Of a DNA stretch of 64,000 bases, positions 17,646-26,434 are shown piece after piece. The notes beneath the pieces were generated by a model. It had not been told where the DNA came from. It saw nothing but the letters and a program-made list of their open reading frames with translations, and ran no database searches. Origin of the DNA: Sphingomonas jaspsi DSM 18422 (GTDB taxonomy: Bacteria > Pseudomonadota > Alphaproteobacteria > Sphingomonadales > Sphingomonadaceae). The position numbers were made by a program, and so were the translations under genes. The first letter of the stretch is position 1. Every line of letters begins with the position of its first letter. The stretch spans positions 2,415,810 to 2,479,809 of the forward strand of contig NZ_KK073876.1 of the NCBI RefSeq assembly GCF_000585415.1. The letters are read 5' to 3'.

Positions 17646-18590
17646 ATGAATCGTTCGATCGAGATCGTCGAGGTATCGCCGCGCGACGGGCTGCAGAACG
17701 AAAAGGTCGCCCTTTCAACCACCGACAAGCTGGCGCTGATCGACCGGCTGATCGCCGTCGGTGCGAAGCGGATCGAAGTGGCCAGCTTCGTCAATCCCCG
17801 CCGTGTCCCACAGATGGCCGATGCGGAAGCGGTTATAGCGGGACTGCCGTCGGCGCCCGGCGTCACCTTCATCGGCCTGACCCTCAATGAACGGGGCGTC
17901 GACCGGGCCGCGGCGGCGAATGCCGCGTCCCCGCGCGGCCTTGACCAGGTAGGCTGCGTCCTGGTGGCAACCGACAGCTTCGGCATCGCCAACCAGGGCC
18001 AGACGGTTGCCGAAGGACTCGCCGCCAACCGCGCAATGATCGCCGCGGCGACCGCCGCCGGCATGTCGGCGCAAGTGACGATCTCGGGGAGCTTCGGTTG
18101 CCCGTTCGAAGGCGAAGTCGCGGAAGATCACGTCCTCGGCCTGGCGGAAGAGATGGCCGCGGCGGGCGCCGTCGAGATCGCCTTTGCCGACACCATCGGC
18201 GTTGCCGTGCCCGCGCAAGTGGGAAGCATGATCGCAGAAGCGCGCAAGCGGCTGGGCGACCGGTTTCCGATCCGCGTCCACCTCCACGACACGCGCGGGA
18301 TGGCACCGGCCAACGCCTGGGCTGCCTGGCAGGAAGGTTGCCCAACGTTCGACAGCGCGCTCGGCGGCCTCGGCGGCTGTCCCTTCGCGCCCAATTCGGC
18401 CGGCAACCTGGCGACGGAAGAGCTGATCTATCTGTTCAAGCGGACCGGGATCGACACCGGTCTCGACCTCGACAAGGCAGTATCCGCCAACCGCTGGCTG
18501 TCCGAACGGATGGGCAAACCCCTGCCCAGCCGGGTCGGCCGCGCTGGCGACTTCATCCCCCAACCGCAATCACGGCAGGAGTGCGCATGA
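17646..18590 (+). CDS. Hydroxymethylglutaryl-CoA lyase family protein
   Basis: A 314-residue TIM-barrel lyase of the HMGL-like family, which cleaves HMG-CoA to acetyl-CoA and acetoacetate or related 3-hydroxyacyl-CoAs. The N-terminal VEVSPRDGLQNE supplies the catalytic Arg-Asp pair, VHLHDTRGM the metal-binding histidines, and GGLGGCPFAPNSAGN the active-site Cys loop. The start MNRSIEI follows the operator so closely that no Shine-Dalgarno sequence is present, which suggests a leaderless or nearly leaderless mRNA. It is the first gene of the operon with hyuA, hyuB and the CoA-transferase. Confidence 0.92.
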   Translation: MNRSIEIVEVSPRDGLQNEKVALSTTDKLALIDRLIAVGAKRIEVASFVNPRRVPQMADAEAVIAGLPSAPGVTFIGLTLNERGVDRAAAANAASPRGLDQVGCVLVATDSFGIANQGQTVAEGLAANRAMIAAATAAGMSAQVTISGSFGCPFEGEVAEDHVLGLAEEMAAAGAVEIAFADTIGVAVPAQVGSMIAEARKRLGDRFPIRVHLHDTRGMAPANAWAAWQEGCPTFDSALGGLGGCPFAPNSAGNLATEELIYLFKRTGIDTGLDLDKAVSANRWLSERMGKPLPSRVGRAGDFIPQPQSRQECA

Positions 18591-20629
18591 GTTATCGTCT
18601 GGGCGTCGACGTCGGAGGCACCTTCACCGACCTGCTCGTGATCGACGAGGCGAGCGGGCGCACATGGCGCGACAAGGTGCCGTCGACCCCTCACGACCCC
18701 TCGGAGGCGGTCGTCGCCGGAACCAAGGCGGTCTGCGCCAAGGCCGGGGTGGACCCAAAATCGCTCGCGCTTTTCCTGCATGGCACCACGGTCGCGACCA
18801 ACGCGGTGCTGGAGCTGAAGATCGCCAAGGTTGGGCTGATTGTCACAGAGGGCTATCGCCACATCTTGCAGATCGCGCGAAGCCTCGTGCCCGGCGGGCT
18901 TGCCGCGTGGATCGTGTGGCCGAAGCCCGAGCCGATGGCCCCGCTGGAAGCGACGATCGAGGCTCATGAACGCATCGGGGCGGATGGTGCAATCGTTCGT
19001 GCGCTCGACGAGACGGCGCTGCGGCAGAGTCTGAAGCGTCTAGCAGATGAGAAGGTCGAGGCGGTGACCGTCTGCCTGATCAATAGCTATCTCAACGACG
19101 CGCACGAGCGGCGCGTCGCCGAAATCGTCGCCGAGGAGATGCCGGGTATTCCGGTCAGCGTTTCGGCCGACATCCTGCCGGAAATGCAGGAATATGAGCG
19201 GGCGCTGACTACCGTTGCCAACAGCGCGGTAAGGCCGACCGTCTCGCGCTATGTCGGCAACCTCGAAAACGAACTGCGCAATCTGGGCAGCGAGGCCAAG
19301 CTGAGCCTGCTCCGCTCCGACGGCGGCCTGATGAGCGCCGAAAAGAGCCGCACCGCGCCGGTCAATTTGTTGATGAGCGGGCCGGCGGGCGGTGTCGCGG
19401 GCGCCGTGTTCGTTGCCAAGAGTGCGGGCATCCCCAACGTCCTGACGCTCGACATGGGTGGCACCTCGACCGACGTCGCGCTGATCGAAAATTACCAGCC
19501 GCGCCTCCGCCGAGAGACCAGCGTTGCGCACCTTACGGTTCGCGCATCGTCGCTGGACGTGAAGACGGTCGGGGCCGGCGGCGGTTCGATCGCATCGGTC
19601 CCCGAACTGACGAAGGCGCTGCGAGTCGGTCCGCAATCGGCGGGCGCGGTGCCGGGCCCTGCGGCCTATGGCCGCGGCGGCGAAGAGCCGACGGTGACCG
19701 ACGCCAACGTTGTCCTCGGCTACCTCCCCGAAAACCTGCTCGGCGGCAGCTTCCGGCTTGACCGGGAAGCATCCAAGCGCGCGGTGCAGAAGGTCGCCGA
19801 CGCGCTGGGCCTGTCGCTGATGGACGCGGCTGCCGGGATCATTTCGATCGTCAACGAAACCATGTTCGGCGCCCTGCGGCTGGTGTCGGTCCAGCAGGGC
19901 TACGACCCGCGCGATTTCGCGCTGATGGCGTTCGGCGGGGCCGGGCCGCTTCATGGCAATGCCATGGGCATTCTGATGGGCAGCTGGCCGGTGATCATTC
20001 CGCCCTCTCCCGGCGTGCTCTGCGCCTATGGCGACGCGACCACGCGCCTGCGCGTCGATGCGCAGCGCAGCTTCAACAAGCTAGTCCCGCAAACCAGCGA
20101 CGCGGAAGTGCAGGCGGTGATCGACGAGATCATCGGCCAGGTGACGGCCGAACTGGAAGCGGAAGGCGTTCCGGGCGCGGAACAGGAACATCGTGTCGAA
20201 ATCGACGTGCGATATTCGGGCCAGGCGTTCGAGGTGCCGCTGACCCTTCCGACCGGCGGCACCGTCGCCGACCTTGTCGGCCGCTTCAACGCGGAGCACC
20301 TGCGGCTGTTCACCTTCAACCTGCCGGTACCGCAGGAACTGGTGAATATTCGAGTCGTCGCGCTCGGCAAGGCGGCCAACGTCAGCGCCGAAACCATCGA
20401 GAAGGGCAGCGGCGATCCGTCAGCCGCAAAGCTTTACGACCACAAGCTGTATATGGACGGGCGGGAGCAGGACGCCGTGATCTACGACCGCGCCAAGCTT
20501 CGCTCGGGCGACGTGGTGCGCGGACCTGCGATCATCACGGAGATGGATTCGACCACGCTGGTCCACAGCGGCCACGCGGCCAAGGTCGACGATTACGGCA
20601 ACATCCTCATCAACCCGGAGGCACGCTGA
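18587..20629 (+). CDS. Hydantoinase/oxoprolinase family protein, HyuA subunit
   Basis: A 680-residue ATP-dependent subunit with the two actin-like phosphate-binding motifs GVDVGGTFTDLLV near the start and LTLDMGGTSTDVAL in the centre, plus HGTTVATNAVLE and VGAGGGSIA. The family includes N-methylhydantoinase, 5-oxoprolinase and the acetone/acetophenone carboxylases; all use ATP to activate an amide or a ketone. ATGA overlap with the lyase gene and TGATG overlap with hyuB imply stoichiometric synthesis. The substrate class (cyclic imide versus ketone carboxylation) cannot be decided from the sequence. Confidence 0.9.
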   Translation: MSYRLGVDVGGTFTDLLVIDEASGRTWRDKVPSTPHDPSEAVVAGTKAVCAKAGVDPKSLALFLHGTTVATNAVLELKIAKVGLIVTEGYRHILQIARSLVPGGLAAWIVWPKPEPMAPLEATIEAHERIGADGAIVRALDETALRQSLKRLADEKVEAVTVCLINSYLNDAHERRVAEIVAEEMPGIPVSVSADILPEMQEYERALTTVANSAVRPTVSRYVGNLENELRNLGSEAKLSLLRSDGGLMSAEKSRTAPVNLLMSGPAGGVAGAVFVAKSAGIPNVLTLDMGGTSTDVALIENYQPRLRRETSVAHLTVRASSLDVKTVGAGGGSIASVPELTKALRVGPQSAGAVPGPAAYGRGGEEPTVTDANVVLGYLPENLLGGSFRLDREASKRAVQKVADALGLSLMDAAAGIISIVNETMFGALRLVSVQQGYDPRDFALMAFGGAGPLHGNAMGILMGSWPVIIPPSPGVLCAYGDATTRLRVDAQRSFNKLVPQTSDAEVQAVIDEIIGQVTAELEAEGVPGAEQEHRVEIDVRYSGQAFEVPLTLPTGGTVADLVGRFNAEHLRLFTFNLPVPQELVNIRVVALGKAANVSAETIEKGSGDPSAAKLYDHKLYMDGREQDAVIYDRAKLRSGDVVRGPAIITEMDSTTLVHSGHAAKVDDYGNILINPEAR

Positions 20630-22509
20630 TGCCCGCGCGGATCATCCAGACCAACGAAACGCCGTTCGCCAAGGTCAGCATCGACCCGGTGACGCTGGAC
20701 ATCATCGAAAATGCGCTGCGCAATGCGCGCATCGAAATGGACGCAACGCTGGTGCGCACTGCCATGTCGCCTGGCATCCGCGAACAGGGCGACGCCTTCC
20801 CGCTGATCGCCGACCCCGCAGGCAAGATGATCGTCGGCCAGTTCGGCAGCTTCATCGACGGCTTCTTGCGCGGCTTCGACGGGACGATCGAGGAAGGCGA
20901 CATGATCTTCCTCAGCGACCCCTATAGCTGCGAAGGGGCGATCAGCCATTCGAACGACTGGCTGGTGCTGTTGCCGGTGTTCCGCGGTGGGCGCCTCGTC
21001 GCCTGGACCGCGATGTTCGGGCACCAGAGCGACATCGGCGGCAAGGTCGCCGGGTCGATGCCGATCGACGCCCGCGCCATCTTCGAGGAAGGCGTGCGCA
21101 TTCCGCCGGTCAAGATCTACGCCAAGGGCGTCTATAACGAAGATCTGATCAAGCTGGTGATGCACCAGACGCGCAAGCCCGACTGGTGCGCGGCGGATTT
21201 GAACGCGCTGATCGCCTCCTGCCGCGTCGCTGCGCGCCGGGTTGACGAAATGTGCGCCCGCTTCGGCGAGGACATCTATATCGCCGCGACGCAGGCCCTG
21301 CTCGACCGCAATTACCGTGCGATGAAGGCGTTGATCGAAAGTTCGGTCAGCACTGACCCGGTCAGCTTCGAGGATTATGTCTGCGACGACGGGGTCGGAT
21401 ACGGCCCCTACAAGATCGCCTGCACGATGCACCGCGAGGGATCGAAAGTGGTGCTCGATTTCACCGGTACCGACCCGCAATCAGCCGCGTCGATCAACTT
21501 CTATCTCAACGAAAACATGTTCAAGATGTTCTTCGGCATCTACATGATCATGGTCTTCGATCCGCAGATCATGTTCAACGATGGCTTCTACGACCTCATC
21601 GAAGTCCGCATTCCCGAAGGCTCGCTGCTGAAACCGCGATATCCGGCCGCGCTGTCGGGCCGAACCCACGCCCTAGGCCGCATCTTCGACATTCTGGGCG
21701 GCCTGCTCGGCCAGCGCACCCCCGAGTTCCTCTGCGCGGCCGGCTTCAGTTCCTCGCCCCACCTCATGTATTCGGGCCGCGACAAGAAGGGCGACTGGTT
21801 CCAGCTGTTCCAGATCGGGTTCGGCGGCATTCCCGGGAAACCGTTTGGCGACGGCCCCGACGGCCATTCGCTGTGGCCGGGCTTTACAAACGTCCCCAAC
21901 GAATTCCTTGAGCGCTATTTCCCTCTGCGGATCGAGCGATACGAGGCGCTGGCCGACAGCGGCGGTGCGGGCAAGTTCCGCGGCGGCAACGGCATCCTGA
22001 TGAGCTACCGCTTCCTCGCCAGCGGCACCGTATCGATCCACGACGACCGCTGGTTCACCTACCCTTGGGGCGTCAACGGCGGCTTGCCCGGCCAGCGCGC
22101 GCGCAAGGTGCTGGAGAAGGTCGACGGCACGCAGACGGTCGTCCCGAACAAGCAGGACAGCCTCGACGTCGAGGAAGGCGATATCCTCCACTTCATCACG
22201 TGGGGCGGCGGCGGCTGGGGCGATCCGCTGGAGCGCGATCCGGCGCTGGTTGCCAAGGAAATCCGGCAGGGGCTGGTCAGCTCGGACGGGGCCCGCCTGT
22301 ACGGCGTGGTGGCCGATGCGGAAGGCAATCTCGACACGGCGGCAACCGACGCGCTGCGCGCCAAGATGCGCACCGAAGGTGGCCGCAACGAGCTGTTCGA
22401 TCGCGGCGGGACGATCGAGGAATTACGCGCCCGTTGCCTCGAAGAAACCGGCCTTCCCGCCCCCAAACCGCCAGTTTGGCACCATGTCGAAGACGTGGCG
22501 GCGGAATGA
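20629..22509 (+). CDS. Hydantoinase/oxoprolinase family protein, HyuB subunit
   Basis: A 626-residue partner of HyuA. It opens with DPVTLDIIENALRNARIEMDATLVRTAMSP, the usual HyuB start, followed by the conserved FPLIAD and DPYSCEGAISHSNDW blocks, and ends with the GGGGWGDPLERDP motif found near the C-terminus of the family. Together with HyuA it forms the ATP-dependent hydrolase or carboxylase of the cluster. It is somewhat long for a HyuB chain. Its stop overlaps the CoA-transferase start as ATGA. Confidence 0.9.
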   Translation: MPARIIQTNETPFAKVSIDPVTLDIIENALRNARIEMDATLVRTAMSPGIREQGDAFPLIADPAGKMIVGQFGSFIDGFLRGFDGTIEEGDMIFLSDPYSCEGAISHSNDWLVLLPVFRGGRLVAWTAMFGHQSDIGGKVAGSMPIDARAIFEEGVRIPPVKIYAKGVYNEDLIKLVMHQTRKPDWCAADLNALIASCRVAARRVDEMCARFGEDIYIAATQALLDRNYRAMKALIESSVSTDPVSFEDYVCDDGVGYGPYKIACTMHREGSKVVLDFTGTDPQSAASINFYLNENMFKMFFGIYMIMVFDPQIMFNDGFYDLIEVRIPEGSLLKPRYPAALSGRTHALGRIFDILGGLLGQRTPEFLCAAGFSSSPHLMYSGRDKKGDWFQLFQIGFGGIPGKPFGDGPDGHSLWPGFTNVPNEFLERYFPLRIERYEALADSGGAGKFRGGNGILMSYRFLASGTVSIHDDRWFTYPWGVNGGLPGQRARKVLEKVDGTQTVVPNKQDSLDVEEGDILHFITWGGGGWGDPLERDPALVAKEIRQGLVSSDGARLYGVVADAEGNLDTAATDALRAKMRTEGGRNELFDRGGTIEELRARCLEETGLPAPKPPVWHHVEDVAAE

Positions 22510-23720
22510 CCCTGGCATCCGAAAACCGCGGCCCGTTGGCCGACATTCGTGTGGTCGAAATGGGTCAGCTCATTGCCGGCCCCTTCTGCGGCCAATTGCT
22601 CGGCGACATGGGCGCGGAAGTCATCAAGATCGAACCGCCCGCCGGCCCCAATGGCAAGGGCGGCGACCCGATGCGCGATTGGGGCCGCGGCGACTATCCG
22701 CTGTGGTGGGAAGTGGTCGCGCGCAACAAGAAGAGCGTCAGCGCCAACCTGCGCGATCCCGAAGGCCAGGCGCTGGCGCGGAAGCTGATCGGGACAGCCG
22801 ACATATTGATCGAAAATTTCCGGCCCGGGACGCTGGAGAAATGGAATCTCGCGCCGGCCGACTTGATGGCCGAAAATCCCGGCCTGATCGTCGTTCGCGT
22901 GTCCGGCTACGGTCAGGATGGCCCCTATTCCGACCGCGCCGGGTTCGGCGGGATCGGTGAAGCCATGGGCGGCTGGCGCGCTATCGTCGGCGATCCCGAC
23001 CGCCCGCCAAGCCGCATGGGCGTTTCCATCGGCGACAGCCTTGCCGCCACCTACGGATGCATGGGTGCGCTCGCCGCCCTCCACCATCGCGACCGGACCG
23101 GCGAAGGCCAGATCGTCGACAGTGCGCTTTATGAAGCGGTGTTGCAGGTGATGGAAAGCCTCGTCCCCGAATATGTCGCGTCGGGCTACGTCCGCCAACG
23201 GTCGGGCAGCAAGCTGCCGGGCATCGCGCCGTCGAACGTCTACCGCTGCAAGGACGGCGAACTTCTGATCGGCGCCAACCAGGACAGCGTCTTTGCCCGG
23301 CTGTGCGAAGCGATGGGCGAGCCCGAGCTGGCGCAGGATCCGCGCTACGTCGACCACCTGTCGCGCGGCCGCAACCAGGACGAACTGGATGCCCGGATCG
23401 AGGATTGGACCAAGTCCCTGACGGTCGCCGAGGTGGAAGAATTGATGACCCGCCACGCCATTCCCGCCGGCCGGATATATACGCCGGCCGACATGCTGGC
23501 CGATCCGCATTTTGCCGCGCGGGACGCCATCATCGATGTGCCCCACCCCCGTTGGTCGGGCCTGAAGATGCAAAACGCCTTCCCGAAACTGTCCCGCACG
23601 CCGGGCGGCGTTCGCCGAATCGCACCGCAGGAAATCGGGCAGGACAATGCGGAAGTCTACGGGTCGATCGGGCTTGGCCCCGACGAGCTAGACAGCCTGC
23701 ACGCGCGCGCTGTCATCTGA
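22506..23720 (+). CDS. Family III (CaiB/BaiF) CoA-transferase
   Basis: A 404-residue class III CoA-transferase. The N-terminal VVEMGQLIAGPFCGQLLGDMGAEVIKIE and the catalytic-Asp region GEGQIVDSALYEAVL are diagnostic. Characterised relatives transfer CoA between dicarboxylic acids such as succinate, glutarate, mesaconate and 3-hydroxy-3-methylglutarate. Combined with the HMGL-type lyase at the head of the operon, it suggests activation of a hydroxylated di-acid followed by retro-aldol cleavage. It is the last gene of the operon; rlmJ converges 44 bases further on. Confidence 0.92.
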   Translation: MTLASENRGPLADIRVVEMGQLIAGPFCGQLLGDMGAEVIKIEPPAGPNGKGGDPMRDWGRGDYPLWWEVVARNKKSVSANLRDPEGQALARKLIGTADILIENFRPGTLEKWNLAPADLMAENPGLIVVRVSGYGQDGPYSDRAGFGGIGEAMGGWRAIVGDPDRPPSRMGVSIGDSLAATYGCMGALAALHHRDRTGEGQIVDSALYEAVLQVMESLVPEYVASGYVRQRSGSKLPGIAPSNVYRCKDGELLIGANQDSVFARLCEAMGEPELAQDPRYVDHLSRGRNQDELDARIEDWTKSLTVAEVEELMTRHAIPAGRIYTPADMLADPHFAARDAIIDVPHPRWSGLKMQNAFPKLSRTPGGVRRIAPQEIGQDNAEVYGSIGLGPDELDSLHARAVI

Positions 23721-23764
23721 CGGATCGGCGCCGCAGGTGCGCTAGACCGCGGGCGACGCGGGCC

Positions 23765-24595
23765 TCAATCGTTCAACCACTCCGCCGCGATCTGACCATG
23801 GTGCCCTTCCGGCGCGAGCGCCGCGCGGAGCGCTTCAAGCAAGGGCGGCAGCGCCTGGGTGAAGGCGTAGGGTGGGTTAACGATGAACAGGCCCGCGCCG
23901 TTGTAGATTCCGGGCTGCTCGGCATCGTACAGCCAATGCTCGATCGTCAGGAATTTCGGGATGCCGAGCCTGCGCATCTGTTGCTTCCAGCGCAGATGCG
24001 TCTCGCGGTCCTTCAACGGATACCAGATCACCGTTACGCCATGCGCCCATTTGCAATGGGCGGCAGCGAGCGTTGCCGTGATCCGTGCGCGCTCGTCGGT
24101 CTGCTCGAACGGCGGATCGACCACGACAACGCCGCGCGGGGTCCTCGTCGGTAACATCGCCAGCCAAAGCTCATAGGCATCGCGCTGATGCACGGCGGCC
24201 GACGTACCGCGCATCGCGGCGCGCAGTGCAACCACATCTTCGACATGTTTTTCGTTGAGGATCAGCACGTCCTGTGGCCGCAGGAGCTGCGCCAAAATGC
24301 GCGGCGAGCCCGGGTAGAGGCGCGGCCCCTCCCCGTCATTCACCGCTTTCACCGCCTCGCGATAGTCGTCGAGCAAGGGATTTGAATCGGCGAAGGCACG
24401 AAGAACGCCCTGTTCGGCCTCGCCCGTGCGCTGCGCCTTGTCGTCGTTGAGATCGTAGAGGCCGCATCCGGCATGGGTATCGATCAACGTCAGCGCACTT
24501 GGCTTCTGCTGCAAGGCGCGAACCAGGGCGATCAGAAGGCTGTGCTTGACGACATCGGCGCTGTTGCCGGCGTGAAAGGAGTGGCGATAGTTCAT
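23765..24595 (-). CDS. rlmJ: 23S rRNA (adenine(2030)-N6)-methyltransferase RlmJ
   Basis: A 276-residue SAM-dependent methyltransferase. MNYRHSFHAGNSADVVKH is the RlmJ signature start, THAGCGLYDL the SAM motif, and VVVDPPFEQ the DPPF/Y catalytic tetrad of N6-adenine methylation. Full length for the family. Monocistronic as far as visible; rluE lies 50 bases upstream on the same strand. Confidence 0.95.
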   Translation of the reverse strand: MNYRHSFHAGNSADVVKHSLLIALVRALQQKPSALTLIDTHAGCGLYDLNDDKAQRTGEAEQGVLRAFADSNPLLDDYREAVKAVNDGEGPRLYPGSPRILAQLLRPQDVLILNEKHVEDVVALRAAMRGTSAAVHQRDAYELWLAMLPTRTPRGVVVVDPPFEQTDERARITATLAAAHCKWAHGVTVIWYPLKDRETHLRWKQQMRRLGIPKFLTIEHWLYDAEQPGIYNGAGLFIVNPPYAFTQALPPLLEALRAALAPEGHHGQIAAEWLND

Positions 24596-24645
24596 CGGAC
24601 TTCAGCGTTGGTTTGACGTGCCTATAGCCGAGCTTGCGCCCGCGC

Positions 24646-25194
24646 CTAGACGGCGATTTCCGCAAACTGGCCCGGCGCGATCCCCGCCACGGTCCAGTCG
24701 CCGATCGACCAGCGCACCAGCCTCAGCGTCGGCAAGCCGACCGCCGCGGTCATCCGGCGCACCTGCCGGTTGCGTCCTTCGCGAATGGTCATCCTGAGCC
24801 AGCGGTCGGGGATCGACTTGCGCTGACGGATCGGCGGGTCGCGCGGCCACAGCGGCGGCTCCGCAATGCACTCGACGTCCGCCGGCAGGCTCATCCCGTC
24901 CTTCAAAAGGACGCCTTTGCGCAGGCGATCCAGCTGCGCTTCCTCTGGCTCACCCTCGACCTGTACGAGATAGGATTTGGGCAGTTTGAACCGCGGGTCG
25001 GCGATGTGTGCCTGCAGCCGTCCGTCGTTGCAGAGCAGCAGCAGCCCCTCGCTGTCCCGGTCAAGCCGCCCGGCGGGATAGACGCCTTTCACCGCAATAT
25101 AGTCGGAAAGCGTCGATCGGACCGTGGGCGAACCACGGTCGGTGAATTGCGACAGGACCCCATAAGGTTTGTTGAACAGGATCAGCCGGGCCAT
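24646..25194 (-). CDS. rluE: rRNA pseudouridine synthase of the RluE/RsuA family
   Basis: A 182-residue enzyme lacking an S4 domain, which fits RluE (23S rRNA U2457) better than RsuA or RluB. It begins [17 protein letters not shown]; the catalytic motif is [15 protein letters not shown], and [11 protein letters not shown] is the conserved C-terminal block. The ORF can be extended upstream to 25386, but that extension is not family-like. Confidence 0.9.
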   Translation of the reverse strand: MARLILFNKPYGVLSQFTDRGSPTVRSTLSDYIAVKGVYPAGRLDRDSEGLLLLCNDGRLQAHIADPRFKLPKSYLVQVEGEPEEAQLDRLRKGVLLKDGMSLPADVECIAEPPLWPRDPPIRQRKSIPDRWLRMTIREGRNRQVRRMTAAVGLPTLRLVRWSIGDWTVAGIAPGQFAEIAV

Positions 25195-25391
25195 CGAGCG
25201 GGCATATCGCCGGTTCGCGCAATTGTCTTGAGGCTCTGCCGAAACCCGTGAGATTGACCCGAGTCTTGCCGGCGCTGGCGGATACTCCACGCTGCCCAGC
25301 ACCTGCCGGAATCTGATGTTGGTCATTACGCTTGCATGTTTTGGCAAGCACGCCGAGGGCATAATAAGTTGGATCGGCGAGAGCATTCATT

Positions 25392-26234
25392 TTGACGCAA
25401 CCTGCCCCCACCACATTGGCCAGATCCGCTTCCAGTCTGCTGTTGGTGAGCGCGGCCATCATTGCCTTCGCCGGCAATTCGCTGATCGCGCGGGCAGCAT
25501 TGGGGTCGGACCGCATTGGGCCCGCGGATTTCACCCTGCTGCGGCTGGCCTCGGGCGCCTTGGTCCTTTTTCCCTTCATCCAGCGACGGCCCAACATCAA
25601 CGATCTTCCGAGCGCAATCGCCCTCCTTGCCTATATGCTCGGCTTCTCGCTTGCATACAGGGCGCTTCCGGCGGCGACGGGCGCGCTGATCCTGTTCGCC
25701 TTTGTCCAGGTTACGATCGTTTTCGGGGGAATTGCCAAGGGCGACAGCTTATCCGGTCGTGCCGTCTTCGGTTTGGCTGTCGCGCTATCAGGCATCGCCT
25801 GGCTGCTCGCCCCCGACGCGTCGCTACCTTCGCTCGTACCGACGGTCATGATGGCTGGCGCGGGGGTGGCCTGGGGATTTTACACGCTGGCCGGCCGGGC
25901 CGGAGGCAATCCGACAGCTCGTACGGCGCGCAACTTCGCGTTGGCGTCGGTGTTGGCCGCCCCGCTGCTGATTGTCGATGGCCCGGTCCCGACCAATTCC
26001 GGAATTGCACTCGCAGTTCTCGCCGGCGTCGTAACTTCGGCCTTGGGTTATGTGCTTTGGTACCGAGTGGCGCCCCGATTGCCGTTGGCAACGGTGGCTG
26101 CAGTGCAACTCGCAACACCGATCGCTGCTGCCTTGGGCGCAGCCGTCCTTCTCGCAGAGCCCCTGAGCCTAAGGTTTGCCGTTGCCGCCGCGGCGGTCCT
26201 TGGCGGGATCGCGCTGACGTTCAAACGCAGATAG
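25392..26234 (+). CDS. EamA-family (DMT superfamily) transporter
   Basis: A 280-residue inner-membrane protein with ten predicted helices in two EamA repeats. The pattern LLVSAAIIAFAGNSLIARAAL...DFTLLRLASGALVL is typical of metabolite exporters of this superfamily. The best start is a TTG at 25392; no ATG gives a better N-terminus and no strong Shine-Dalgarno sequence is seen. The substrate is unknown. It is convergent with the small membrane protein/diiron unit, separated by a hairpin. Confidence 0.8.
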   Translation: MTQPAPTTLARSASSLLLVSAAIIAFAGNSLIARAALGSDRIGPADFTLLRLASGALVLFPFIQRRPNINDLPSAIALLAYMLGFSLAYRALPAATGALILFAFVQVTIVFGGIAKGDSLSGRAVFGLAVALSGIAWLLAPDASLPSLVPTVMMAGAGVAWGFYTLAGRAGGNPTARTARNFALASVLAAPLLIVDGPVPTNSGIALAVLAGVVTSALGYVLWYRVAPRLPLATVAAVQLATPIAAALGAAVLLAEPLSLRFAVAAAAVLGGIALTFKRR

Positions 26235-26246
26235 GTCAAAGGTCTA

Positions 26247-26274
26247 GGGGAGCTCGCCTGTAGAGCGAGCCCCC
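26247..26274. terminator. Probable bidirectional terminator hairpin
   Basis: GCTCGC pairs with GCGAGC across a 7-base loop, extended by GGGG/CCCC with one bulged A. It lies between two convergent genes. Only a weak pyrimidine-rich tail follows on the plus strand. Confidence 0.5.
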
Positions 26275-26288
26275 CTTCCTTCCGGTTG

Positions 26289-26423
26289 TCAGCCGATGGC
26301 GCCTAGCGCCAGCAGGTCCCGAACTAGCGATCCAACCATGATGACTTGCGTCACCAGGACGAGGATCCCTGTCGCCACAGCGGCGCGTTGATCCTTGCCG
26401 AACCAGCGAAGCGTCGTTTTCAT
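26289..26423 (-). CDS. 44-residue single-helix membrane peptide
   Basis: A very small protein: a basic amphipathic start (MKTTLRWFGKDQR) and one transmembrane helix (VATGILVLVTQVIMVGSLV). The ATG at 26423 has GGAGGCGGCA directly upstream, which argues that it is translated. A second in-frame ATG at 26435 overlaps the stop of the diiron gene as TAATG. I do not recognise a family. Tight coupling to the diiron gene suggests it works with it, for example as a membrane anchor. Confidence 0.6.
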   Translation of the reverse strand: MKTTLRWFGKDQRAAVATGILVLVTQVIMVGSLVRDLLALGAIG

Positions 26424-26434
26424 TGCCGCCTCCA

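Noticed and set aside
23741..23764. Hairpin CCGCG-GGCGA-CGCGG between the CoA-transferase and rlmJ
   Set aside because: Five-bp stem in GC-rich DNA without T-run; too weak to call a terminator.
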